DNA from: an uncultured Verrucomicrobiota bacterium
GTDB taxonomy: Bacteria; Verrucomicrobiota; Kiritimatiellia; CAIVKH01
Reading direction: 5' to 3'
Assembly (NCBI GenBank): GCA_937996795.1
Contig: CALKUH010000040.1
Coordinates: 66,959 to 130,958, forward strand
DNA length: 64,000 bases
Below the pieces are notes generated by a model. It was not told the DNA's origin. It did not search any database and saw only the letters and a program-made list of their open reading frames with translations. Positions 24,851 to 33,424 of this stretch are shown piece after piece (within the stretch, counting starts at the first letter, position 1; the number at the start of each line of letters is the position of its first letter). A program made the translations under genes and the position numbers.

Positions 24851-26457
24851 GCGCCCGTCGGCGACGGGGCCGCCTTGGAAGATGCAGGCGCCAGCAGCAA
24901 AACCCGCAATTCATTCTTCTGGATTTTGCCGGTGCTGGTGACGGGAAACCGGTCGATGGCGAGGATGCGCGACGGCACCGCCATCCGGTTCAGGTGCTGC
25001 AGGCAGCGTGTCATCAGTTTGCCGTTTTCCTCGGCCATATCCGCCCCGGCCCGAAGTTTCACAAACGCGATCACCTCTTCGCCGTAAAAATGATGCGGAA
25101 TACCAACCACCGCCGCCTGCTCCACCGCCGGGTGGTCAAGCAACACGTCCTCCACCTGGCGCGGGCTGATATTGAATCCGCCCCGGATGATGAGGTCTTT
25201 TTTCCGGGCCGTGATGGAAATGTTCCCCGCGTCATCCACGCGCCCGATGTCGCCGGTCGGGAACGGCGCGGCAGGCGACAGCACGTCGGCCTCGCCGGTT
25301 TCCACATTCAGATATCCCTTCATGAGCCACGGACTGCGCACCACGATCTCGCCTTCCTCCCCCGCAGGTTTGCGCGCGCCATCCTCCCCCACGACATCCA
25401 CGTCCACCCCGGACAACAGCCGGCCCGCGGAACCCGGAACCCGCGGATACCGCGGCGTGTTCGCCGAGATCAACAACAGCTCCGACAAACCGTAGCTCTC
25501 GTACACCTCGACCCCGTACTTTTGCTCAAAATCCTGCTTCACCTTCAGGGGCAGCGGCGCGGTGCCGACGCAGAACGTGGGCTGGCGCTCGCGTGCATAG
25601 GCCAGTCCCGCGGAATCGCGATCCACGCGCGTGAGGGCCGCGAGCATGGAGGGCGACAGCCAGATCATGTTGACGCCGTAGGCCAGGACGGGTTTCCAAA
25701 ATTGCAGCACGCTCTGCGCGTCGAACGCCCGTCCGATCACCATCCGGGCGCCCGCCATGAAGGCGCACACCATATTGTTGAGATAGCCGCTGCTGTAGGC
25801 CATGGGCCATACATTCATGAAGACGCGGTCGGCGCCGATCTGAAGCACCTCATTAAACGCGGCAGCGTTTTCGAACAGGGAGGCCACGCGATGCTGCACG
25901 CCTTTCGGCCGACTCGTCGTGCCGGAGGTGAACCCCATGGTAAAAACCTCGTCCGCTGAACGTTCCGCAACCACGGTCCATCCCTTCGGCTGCCCACCCA
26001 GCGCATCATCGAGGCGGATCGGGCCGGGCTCGCCGGAATGCAATCCCTCTTCTTGCGCGGTCAGCAGGAAGATCTGCTCCAGCGCGGCGCTGCGGGGCGC
26101 TTCCAGCACCAGCGGACGCGTGCAAAGCGAAAAGACCACGGCCCTGGCGCGGCTCGCGTGCAGGATAAAATCAACCTCGGTCGCGTGCAGGGCCGGGTTG
26201 ACCGGTACCAGCGTCACGCCCATGGCGAAACAGCCGAAGAAGAATGCCGCAAATTCGGCGTTGTTCACCAAGACAACGGCCACCCGGTCGCCCGGGCGGA
26301 TGCCGCGCGCGGCCATCATGTTGGCGGCCCTGCACGCCAGCATCCATGTCTCGCCGTAGCTCAAGACGCGGTCAATGGACGGCTCAATCAGGAAGGGCCG
26401 GTCTGCAAAGTGCTCGAACCTACCCATCACTTCTTGGGCGTTCCAAAAGCGTTCCAT
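24847..26457 (-). CDS. AMP-dependent acyl-CoA/acyl-ACP ligase
   Basis: A 536-residue ANL-superfamily adenylating enzyme. The phosphate-binding loop is TMGFTSGTTSRPKGV (near residue 173), the adenine segment YESYGLSE, the hinge-region TGDIGRVDDAGNISITARKK, and the catalytic lysine in TSTGKIQKNEL near the C-terminus. It activates a carboxylic acid and loads it on CoA or, more likely here, the nearby carrier protein. The carboxylate is unknown; the dehydrogenase-like and unknown proteins upstream may make it. The ribosome site is weak and the gene follows the 760-residue protein by three bases. Confidence 0.9.
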   Translation of the reverse strand: MERFWNAQEVMGRFEHFADRPFLIEPSIDRVLSYGETWMLACRAANMMAARGIRPGDRVAVVLVNNAEFAAFFFGCFAMGVTLVPVNPALHATEVDFILHASRARAVVFSLCTRPLVLEAPRSAALEQIFLLTAQEEGLHSGEPGPIRLDDALGGQPKGWTVVAERSADEVFTMGFTSGTTSRPKGVQHRVASLFENAAAFNEVLQIGADRVFMNVWPMAYSSGYLNNMVCAFMAGARMVIGRAFDAQSVLQFWKPVLAYGVNMIWLSPSMLAALTRVDRDSAGLAYARERQPTFCVGTAPLPLKVKQDFEQKYGVEVYESYGLSELLLISANTPRYPRVPGSAGRLLSGVDVDVVGEDGARKPAGEEGEIVVRSPWLMKGYLNVETGEADVLSPAAPFPTGDIGRVDDAGNISITARKKDLIIRGGFNISPRQVEDVLLDHPAVEQAAVVGIPHHFYGEEVIAFVKLRAGADMAEENGKLMTRCLQHLNRMAVPSRILAIDRFPVTSTGKIQKNELRVLLLAPASSKAAPSPTGA

Positions 26458-26460
26458 ACC

Positions 26461-28743
26461 TCAGTCCTTCCTCTTGGCGGCGAGCGACTCCGCCTGCTTC
26501 GCGGTTCGGGCAATGATGGAGCGGACAACGTTGCGGCGAAAGCCATCGAGCCGGCGCTCGGTCAGATGGAGGCTGTGCGCAATCCCAGACAGCGCCCGGT
26601 TTACGACCGTGACCAAATCAAGCCGACGATGACGCGCCCGCTCCAGTTCCTCCTCCCCCAGCGCGCGCTCCAACACCGCGCGATTCCGCAGACAGCATTG
26701 GATCAAGCTGTCGACCATGTGCCGCGGAGGCTGGCGCGTGTTGTCACCGGTCAGATCAAGGTGCGTGACCGGGTCCAGCGCATCGAACCCTTCGTCGTCG
26801 ATCGGCCGCAGCCGGTAGTTCATGCGGCTGTGAATCCGCTCGAGGGCGGCCTTCGGCTCAAGCGCCGCAGGCTCCCACTCCAGCAGGTTCAACAGGTTCT
26901 GCCCCAGCGATCCCATGTAGTCTCCTTCCTCCTGCGCCTCCTGGAGAAAACGATTGGCCGCGCCCGCGTCGCGCCCGAACCCGGCGAACTCGAGGAACAG
27001 GTCGCGCGTGAAACCGACGGTGCGCAGCACGTACGCGATTTCAACGAGCGACAGCGTACCCGTGTCCAGACGGCTCAGCAGGTAACCCGCCACGGCGGCA
27101 GCGCCCGCGGGTTCCGTCTTGACCGCATGCCGCATGACCCGCTCCGCCTGCTCCGCTGGCGCCAGCTTCGCAAACCCTTCGCTGCGCACCACGCGAAACA
27201 GGTCGTCCGCATATGTCATTGCTTGCGCAACGGGGATCAGCGCGTGGGTCATTGGATGGAAGGTCGTGCGGCCGCGGAAGGGTCCTTCTTTCTCCATACT
27301 CTCCTTGAGCACGTCGTAACACCGATTGCCCGTCGCGTAGGAACTGGAACCCAATCCCACCAGCGCGGTCTTGCGACCGGACAGATGCCGTTCCACCACG
27401 ACACCGAGCAGCTGGGCGAGCGATTGCAGGTTGGCGATGTCGAATACCCCGTGGATGCGCGTAGCCGGGCGGCCCCACTTGTGTTTGCGCAGGTGCGCCA
27501 CCAGATTCGGGAAGAGTTCGGCCAATTCGCGCTGCAGGTCGTCCGGGAAAGAGTTGAATTCGGACAAACGCACATCGGCGAGCACAAGGGCCGCCAGGGC
27601 GGCACCAATCGAGGCCTGGTTCCAGGCGGAAATCGCCGCGGGCGCCTGGGGAAGTACGCTTTCCAGCATCAACAGGTACGGCAGCATCAGTCCGTAAAGC
27701 CCGCCCACTACACCGGCCTGGACAATGACGCGGTTGTCTTCAATGAGGCAGTCCAGGCTCTCCAGCGTTCGCCGAACTTTCGGATCCTTGAGCACCTCGT
27801 CGATGGTGGTTTTCCGCTCCCCCGCGATGTCGTTCAACGCAATAAAGAAGAGATTCTGCATTTCCTCCTCGGATTGCGGATTCGTCGGGAAGAAATAGCC
27901 GCCATCATTGAGCGCATCGCGCAGCGCGCCCGGATCGCGCTCCTTGCGGTTAATATAGGTGTGCAACACGGTAAGCGGCGGCTGCTCGGTTTCGAGGCTC
28001 CGCAGCACCTCCGTTTTTTCCGGATTCATAAAGTCGGCGCGCTCATCCGGACACCAGATGACCAGCCAGCCCTCGTCTGGGTTCAACACGGTAACCCTAC
28101 GGCCGCACACCTCCAGCGTGGCCTGCTGCATGTGGCGCAGCGCCTGGTGCAGCGAAATGCCCATGTTGGAGGAAGTGGAACACACCACGGGGCGCGATCC
28201 GTATGCGCGCCAAAGCGCGAGGTCAAACGGCGCGACCGCATCGAGATCCCGGTCCGTCAACGCATTCACCTCGTCCGGCGCGAACACCGGAACCATCGAC
28301 CCGTCCGCCGGATCGGCACGTTTGCGGCTGCGCAGAAACTCGCGACGCGCCGCCTGCAACGCCGCCAATCCGCCCGCCTCCAGCCGACGCTGCTCCTTCA
28401 ACGCGTGCTCGGCCAGCAGGCCCAAGCCGTTGAACCCCTTCACGCAGCTGTCGTATTGCTTCCAGCCGCGCAAATATCGCATGCGACGGCCCACGGCAAA
28501 GCTGAGCAGCGGGGCATCGAACACCAGGTCATCGTTGTCATCCGCATACGGAAGGCGCTGCGGCCCACACGGCTGCGGGCGTCGGATGCCCAGGCGCAGG
28601 GCGAGACGCATCGCGCCCGCCGCGAGCCGGATGGACTCCAGCGAGTTGACATTCGCATACCCGCGGACGAGCACGGGATTGTCACTCGAGAACGTGGACG
28701 CGATGCCTTCGATCCCCGTATGAACGTATTTGGTTTTTTTCAT
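26461..28743 (-). CDS. Large protein of unknown function (760 residues)
   Basis: I do not recognise this protein. It is mostly soluble, without signal peptide. A single moderately hydrophobic stretch lies near residues 355-380 (VIVQAGVVGGLYGLMLPYLL). It has many arginines and histidines, several conserved-looking tryptophans, and segments such as GYANVNSLESIRLAAGAMRL, STSSNMGISLHQALRHMQQA and LVGLGSSSYATGNRCYDVLK; the last could be a loop near a nucleotide or cofactor, which is guesswork. It follows the dehydrogenase-like gene by 24 bp and precedes the ligase by three. A GGAAAG ribosome site precedes the ATG at 28743. Confidence 0.8.
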   Translation of the reverse strand: MKKTKYVHTGIEGIASTFSSDNPVLVRGYANVNSLESIRLAAGAMRLALRLGIRRPQPCGPQRLPYADDNDDLVFDAPLLSFAVGRRMRYLRGWKQYDSCVKGFNGLGLLAEHALKEQRRLEAGGLAALQAARREFLRSRKRADPADGSMVPVFAPDEVNALTDRDLDAVAPFDLALWRAYGSRPVVCSTSSNMGISLHQALRHMQQATLEVCGRRVTVLNPDEGWLVIWCPDERADFMNPEKTEVLRSLETEQPPLTVLHTYINRKERDPGALRDALNDGGYFFPTNPQSEEEMQNLFFIALNDIAGERKTTIDEVLKDPKVRRTLESLDCLIEDNRVIVQAGVVGGLYGLMLPYLLMLESVLPQAPAAISAWNQASIGAALAALVLADVRLSEFNSFPDDLQRELAELFPNLVAHLRKHKWGRPATRIHGVFDIANLQSLAQLLGVVVERHLSGRKTALVGLGSSSYATGNRCYDVLKESMEKEGPFRGRTTFHPMTHALIPVAQAMTYADDLFRVVRSEGFAKLAPAEQAERVMRHAVKTEPAGAAAVAGYLLSRLDTGTLSLVEIAYVLRTVGFTRDLFLEFAGFGRDAGAANRFLQEAQEEGDYMGSLGQNLLNLLEWEPAALEPKAALERIHSRMNYRLRPIDDEGFDALDPVTHLDLTGDNTRQPPRHMVDSLIQCCLRNRAVLERALGEEELERARHRRLDLVTVVNRALSGIAHSLHLTERRLDGFRRNVVRSIIARTAKQAESLAAKRKD

Positions 28744-28767
28744 GGTAACTTTCCGCCCTGCGTTGAC

Positions 28768-30021
28768 TCAGGTGAGTGCGCCGGTGAGACGCTCCAACCC
28801 CATCACATAGGCCGCCGTGGTTAACGGCACATTTTTTTGCCGGGCCGTGTGGACCAGTTCCTTCGCGAGCCCATCCATGCGTTCATCAAGCAGCGTGTTG
28901 AGGCGTTCCTCGCTCCAATACAGCCCCTGCCGGTTCTGAACCCATTCAAAATAGCTCGCCGTGACCCCGCCGCAATTGACCACCAGGTCCGGCAGGATCA
29001 GCACCCCGCGCGACAGCAGCTGCTGTTCACCCTCGGCCGTGATGGGCCCGTTGGCCACCTCCAGCACCGTGGAGGCCATAACGAGGCCGGCATTCGCTCC
29101 ATGAATCTGCCCGCCGAGCGCGCAGGGGGCGAGAATGTCCGCCGGCGCGGACAACACGTCCTCCGGGGAAATTCGCTCCACACCAACCGCGCGGGCGTCC
29201 TCCGCGGTCACGCGGGCCAGGGATCCGCGCTCCTTCTTCATCGCAAGCACCCATTCCACCGGCAACCCCGCATCGCGGCGCACTCCGCCCTTGGAATCAC
29301 TGACCGCGACCACCGGCACATCCCGCTGCGCCAACAACGACAGCAGTTTCCCGCCCGCATTGCCGAGGCCGGCCACGGCAAACCGCAGGCCCGTGGTCTC
29401 GCGCCCCAACGCGCGGAAGACCGCATCCAGCACCGTCAGCGCGCCGCGCGCCGTCGCCTGCCCGCGCCCGCGGCTGCCCCCGAGCACAACCGGCTTGCCT
29501 GTCACCGCGCCCGGGACGCGCGCGCGCGCGTGTTGCGCGTATTGGTCCACCATCCACGCCATCGTACCCTCGTGGGTGTTAACGTCGGGCGACAGGATGT
29601 CGCGATCGGGGCCGAGCACATCCACCAGGGCGTCGACATATCCGCGGCTCAGCCGCTCCAATTCGTGTTTCGACAACTGCTGCGGATCCACCGCCACGCC
29701 GCCATTCGCCCCGCCGAACGGCAGGTCCGCAACGGCGCACTTCACCATCAGTCGGAAGGCGAGGGAGATCATTTCCTCCTTGTTCACCGAGGGATGAAAA
29801 CGCACGCCGCCCTTGCCCGGGCCCCGCTGGTCGTCGTACACCACGCGCCAGCCGTCAAACACCTGCAAGCTCCCGTCGTCCCGGCGCAGCGGGATCGCCA
29901 CCTGGACCAGCCGCTTCGGACGACTCAAGCGCAATCGGGCTTCATCCGGGCCGCCGGCACACGCCCACGCCTGCTCAAAACGAACCCCGGTATCCCCAAA
30001 AATGGAAAAGTCAGTCTTCAT
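28768..30021 (-). CDS. Glu/Leu/Phe/Val dehydrogenase-like protein, catalytic lysine replaced
   Basis: A 417-residue protein of the glutamate dehydrogenase family. PGKGGVRFHP (K70), the second lysine in LMVKCAV (K94) and the aspartate in DILSPDVNT (D146) are kept, as is the Rossmann FAVAGLGNAGG (near residue 225). The lysine of the P-x-G-G-A-K-G-G motif, the catalytic residue in known enzymes, is asparagine here (N106 in FGGANGGV). The protein is therefore likely inactive as an amino acid dehydrogenase or has a changed role. Start at 30021 is supported by GGAG five bases before it; an ATG at 30042 is also open. Confidence 0.82.
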   Translation of the reverse strand: MKTDFSIFGDTGVRFEQAWACAGGPDEARLRLSRPKRLVQVAIPLRRDDGSLQVFDGWRVVYDDQRGPGKGGVRFHPSVNKEEMISLAFRLMVKCAVADLPFGGANGGVAVDPQQLSKHELERLSRGYVDALVDVLGPDRDILSPDVNTHEGTMAWMVDQYAQHARARVPGAVTGKPVVLGGSRGRGQATARGALTVLDAVFRALGRETTGLRFAVAGLGNAGGKLLSLLAQRDVPVVAVSDSKGGVRRDAGLPVEWVLAMKKERGSLARVTAEDARAVGVERISPEDVLSAPADILAPCALGGQIHGANAGLVMASTVLEVANGPITAEGEQQLLSRGVLILPDLVVNCGGVTASYFEWVQNRQGLYWSEERLNTLLDERMDGLAKELVHTARQKNVPLTTAAYVMGLERLTGALT

Positions 30022-30048
30022 GTCCACTCCATCCAACCGCATACACCC

Positions 30049-31089
30049 TCACACCACTAACGCCCAGTCCAACGGGGTTCCACGGGATACATCCCGCGCT
30101 GCGCGGCGGCCCAACAGCTCGTCGAGGCATTTCGGCGGCAGTCCGTAGCCGGGACGGATGGAACGCACATTTTCTTGTGAGAATACCTCTCCCGCCTTGA
30201 TGTCGCGCACGGCGTAAAGGGATCGGCGAAACACCCGGCTGGCCTGTTCGCGGTCGGTTAATTCATAGCGGACGCTCCCCATCGCCAGCTCCGCCTCGCG
30301 CACCGCTGTGACGAGCGCCTTGAATTCGGCGGGTTCAAGCGAAAACGCGCTGTCGGGCCCCGGCTGCGCGCGCGACAAGGTGAAATGCTTTTCGATGATG
30401 CACGCGCCCAGCGCCACCGCGGTGACGGCGGCCGTGTGGCCCAGCGTGTGATCGGACAAGCCGACCGGCACACCGAAGCGGCGCGCGAGATCCGGGATCG
30501 TCCGCAAATTCATGTCCTCCGGGCGCGCGGGATATGCGCTCGTGCATTTGAGCAGCGCCAGTTCGCCGCAACCGGCGGCCCGCAGCGTGGCGACCGCGAC
30601 GTCCACCTCGTCCAGTGTCGCCATGCCGGTGGACAGGATCACCGGTTTGCCCGTCCGCGCCACCGCTCGCAGCAATCCGGTGTCCACGAGTTCAAACGAC
30701 GCAATCTTATGCGCGGGCACATGCATCTGCTCCAGGAACGCGACCGCCGTCCCGTCAAACGGGGAGGAAAAACAGTGCAGGCCCAGCGACTCCGCGAGGG
30801 CCTTGAGCCGGGGTTGCCACTCCCACGGCGTGTACGCCTCGCCATAGAGGTCGTGCAGCGTGCGCCCCTCCCACATCGTTCCTTTGCCGATGCGGAAGTC
30901 CGGGCGATCGCACGCAATCGTGAGGGTGTCCGGCGTGTAGGTCTGGAGCTTGATCGCGTCGGCGCCGGTTTCGGCAGCTGCCCGCACAATCGCGCAGGCC
31001 TGCTCGTAATCCTGCCCATGGTTCGCTGACATCTCGGCGATGATATACACCGGCCGTCCTGCGCCAATCGATCGACCCGCAATGTTCAT
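30049..31089 (-). CDS. pseI: Pseudaminic acid synthase (PseI/NeuB-like)
   Basis: A 346-residue NeuB-family synthase with a C-terminal SAF (antifreeze-like) domain. The N-terminus VYIIAEMSANHGQDYEQACA, TGADAIKLQTY, then KIASFELVDTGLLRAVARTG and PVGLSDHTLGH are typical; the SAF domain has RRSLYAVRDIKAGE. The enzyme condenses phosphoenolpyruvate with the free 2,4-diacetamido-hexose to make the nonulosonic acid. Placement next to PseG/H and PseB/C supports PseI over NeuB, although the two are close in sequence. The ATG at 31089 overlaps the upstream stop by ATGA. Confidence 0.88.
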   Translation of the reverse strand: MNIAGRSIGAGRPVYIIAEMSANHGQDYEQACAIVRAAAETGADAIKLQTYTPDTLTIACDRPDFRIGKGTMWEGRTLHDLYGEAYTPWEWQPRLKALAESLGLHCFSSPFDGTAVAFLEQMHVPAHKIASFELVDTGLLRAVARTGKPVILSTGMATLDEVDVAVATLRAAGCGELALLKCTSAYPARPEDMNLRTIPDLARRFGVPVGLSDHTLGHTAAVTAVALGACIIEKHFTLSRAQPGPDSAFSLEPAEFKALVTAVREAELAMGSVRYELTDREQASRVFRRSLYAVRDIKAGEVFSQENVRSIRPGYGLPPKCLDELLGRRAARDVSRGTPLDWALVV

Positions 31090-32603
31090 ACCCGGCCCGC
31101 CTCCCACGCCAGCAGCAGCGCGGACGCCCCCTGCACCTGCGTCTCCCCTACGCGCACAAATCCCGCGCGCTGAAAGGCTCGGAGCGATCGCTGGTTTTCC
31201 GGCTTTATGAGCGCGCGAATACGACGGCATCCCGTGCGCTCGGCGTACCGGGCGACGCCCGCTTCAATCACGATGGCGCCGAGCCCGCGGCCGCGCTGGG
31301 CCGGCGACAGCGCGACCGAAATCACGGCTTCGTTTTCGTCCGGATCAAACCGGACTACCGCCACCGGCTGCCCATCTGCATCGGCGATATACTGGTGAAC
31401 ACGGGGATTGGCCAGCCGCTGCGCGAGCCAGCGCTGGTGCGATTCCCACACGATGGCGGCGGAGGAAAAGGAGGCGGCCCGGGTGTCCGCATCATTCGCC
31501 CATTCGAAGAGCAGCCGCGCGTCGTCGATCGTCACATCCCGCATCCGCAGCGCCGGTCGGGCCAGCGCGTCCACCACCCGCGCGCAACCCTGTCCGTCCA
31601 CAAGTGCCCGGCCCGCGCGGCTGCAGCGCATGCGCGCCGCGCCGTTGTCGCGAAGCGACTGCAGGGCACCGATAAAGTCTGTTTCGCCGAGATGGCGGCC
31701 CCAGCCCAGCTGGCGGGCGACCTGCTCCGCATCTAGCGTATCCGCAATACGGCGCTGGTTCTCGGCCAGCACGAGCACCAGGAACGGCACGCCCATCCGG
31801 CACAATTCCCAGCAGGTCGAGCCGCCCGCGCTGACCGCCACATCGGCCCAGGCCATCAGCTCCGGCATGTTGCGCGCGTCCACGATAAGTTCAACGCCGG
31901 GCACGGCCTCGCGGCGCAACCACGCTTCCAAGGCGGGCCGGTGCGCGTTGCCGCCGCCCAGCAACACGCGGGTGGTAAACCCGAGGCCCCGGTGAGCGGC
32001 GAGGAAACCGAGCAGCCGGGCGGTGATGTTGTCGGGGTCTGCGCCGCCGAGCGTGATCAACAGATTCCGCGCGGAAGAATCGAAATGGCGCGCGGGCGGC
32101 TCGGCCGCCACAAATTCCCGCCGCAGCAGAGCATAGCGTGGCCCCAGCAGCAGGCACGCATCATCGTTCACGACATACGGATAGGCAGCTGCCGAAATGT
32201 TCTGGTTGAAAAGCACATCACACTCGTAGACAGGCAGATGGTTGTAGTCGTCAATTGCCAGCAGGCGGAATCCCGCGGCGCGGACCGCGCGTTGGTAGTC
32301 GAGGTCAAAGGCGTAACCATCGGTCACTACCCAGCGCTCTGGAGCGCGGCCGCCGACTGCGACCGCGATGCGCAGTGTTAGTTCGGCGTCTTCGCGACTA
32401 CCCGGCGGGGCGGCGATGCGATGGACGGTGAAACCCTCCGCGGCAACGCGCGACGCCAGCGTGTCCGGCAGGTCGCCGCAAACCAGATGGACCGGAGCGC
32501 CAACACTTTCCTGCCACGCCTGCGCGAGGGCCAGACAGCGCATGACGTGCCCGGTTCCAATCCGAGGCGAAGCGTCCGCGCGTATGACCAGGGGCGAATC
32601 CAT
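31086..32603 (-). CDS. PseG-PseH fusion: UDP-sugar hydrolase plus GNAT acetyltransferase
   Basis: A 505-residue two-domain protein. Residues 1-350 form a PseG-like GT-B hydrolase: RADASPRIGTGHVMRCLALA at the start, LGPRYALLRREF in mid-domain, LLITLGGADPDNITARLLGF, and SAGGSTCWELCRMGVPFLV at the nucleotide-sugar site. Residues 355-505 are a GNAT (MRDVTIDDARLLFEWAND, VALSPAQRGRGLGAIVIEA), the PseH-type acetyltransferase for the 4-amino group. Together they supply the free diacetamido sugar for PseI. In many bacteria these are separate genes. The start at 32603 is eleven bases after the SDR stop. Confidence 0.87.
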   Translation of the reverse strand: MDSPLVIRADASPRIGTGHVMRCLALAQAWQESVGAPVHLVCGDLPDTLASRVAAEGFTVHRIAAPPGSREDAELTLRIAVAVGGRAPERWVVTDGYAFDLDYQRAVRAAGFRLLAIDDYNHLPVYECDVLFNQNISAAAYPYVVNDDACLLLGPRYALLRREFVAAEPPARHFDSSARNLLITLGGADPDNITARLLGFLAAHRGLGFTTRVLLGGGNAHRPALEAWLRREAVPGVELIVDARNMPELMAWADVAVSAGGSTCWELCRMGVPFLVLVLAENQRRIADTLDAEQVARQLGWGRHLGETDFIGALQSLRDNGAARMRCSRAGRALVDGQGCARVVDALARPALRMRDVTIDDARLLFEWANDADTRAASFSSAAIVWESHQRWLAQRLANPRVHQYIADADGQPVAVVRFDPDENEAVISVALSPAQRGRGLGAIVIEAGVARYAERTGCRRIRALIKPENQRSLRAFQRAGFVRVGETQVQGASALLLAWEAGRV

Positions 32604-32614
32604 GTGTGGCGGCC

Positions 32615-33424
32615 TCACCAGGCCGTCCAGCCTCCGTCCACCACGAGATTGTGACCGGTGACGAACGACGCCGCATCCGAGGCGAGGAACAGCAGCGGGC
32701 CGACCAGCTCGTCCGGCTCCCCCATCCGCGCCATCGGCAATTTTTGCGCGAGCCGCGCGCACAACCCGGGCTGGGTCTGCCGCGTCCGGTCCGATGGAAA
32801 CGGGCCCGGGCTGATTGCGTTGACGCGGATCCGGCACGGCGCAAGTTCACACGCGAGGTAGCGGGTCAGTTGGAGCATCCCGCCCTTCGCAGCCCCGTAG
32901 TGCGGGGGGTTCGCTTGGGCCGGGCTGTCATAGACGCGCACGTCCGGGCTAACCATCCCATACATGGAAGCTATGTGGATGATAGACGCGCCGCCCCGTG
33001 TTTGCCGGGCGGCGGCCTCCAGCAGATCCTGCGCTTCGCGCGCGAGGCGCGAGGCGGCAACCACCGTCACCGCGTAGGCCGACTCAAAGGCAGCGTCCGA
33101 CGAATGCGCCAGCGTGCCGGCGCCGCCGCTGTAGGCATTATGCACCAACACGTCGAGGCGCCCGTGCTGCGCGCGAAGGCGCGAGATGGCTTCGCGCGCC
33201 GCGGCCGCGTCGGTTACATCGAACGGCAGCGCATCGGCCAGCCCCCCTTGTGCGCGAAGCTGCTGAGCCAGTTCGCGCAACGGCTCTTCGCGACGCCCGT
33301 TCAACCACACATGCGCGCCCGCGCGCGCCAAGCCGGCGGCCATGACACTGCCCAGGTATCCGGCAGCGCCGGTCAGCAGCGCGACACGTCCGCTCAATTC
33401 ACTGCGCTCGCCAGGTGCATTCAC
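32615..33424 (-). CDS. Short-chain dehydrogenase/reductase
   Basis: A 269-residue classical SDR. Cofactor loop TGAAGYLGSVMA near the start, the NAG-type strand VLVHNAYSG, catalytic serine in IIHIASMYG and Y-x-x-x-K in HYGAAKGGM, then ISPGPFP. Likely NAD(P)H-dependent oxidation or reduction of a sugar or nonulosonic acid intermediate, in the position of ptmA beside ptmB in Campylobacter legionaminic acid loci. The start is a GTG at 33424, overlapping the upstream stop as GTGA. The substrate is unknown. Confidence 0.85.
   Translation of the reverse strand: MNAPGERSELSGRVALLTGAAGYLGSVMAAGLARAGAHVWLNGRREEPLRELAQQLRAQGGLADALPFDVTDAAAAREAISRLRAQHGRLDVLVHNAYSGGAGTLAHSSDAAFESAYAVTVVAASRLAREAQDLLEAAARQTRGGASIIHIASMYGMVSPDVRVYDSPAQANPPHYGAAKGGMLQLTRYLACELAPCRIRVNAISPGPFPSDRTRQTQPGLCARLAQKLPMARMGEPDELVGPLLFLASDAASFVTGHNLVVDGGWTAW

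Noticed and set aside
26038..28824. A 928-codon open frame on the plus strand, opposite the ligase and the 760-residue protein
   Set aside because: Long antisense frames are expected in high-GC DNA with strong third-position bias; the product is rich in Arg, His and Gln, with no motif, and covers two genes with clear features.
29515..29535. Run of alternating CG (cgcgcgcgcg) as a repeat or Z-DNA element
   Set aside because: It encodes Ala-Arg residues in the dehydrogenase-like gene, and short CG runs are frequent at this GC content.
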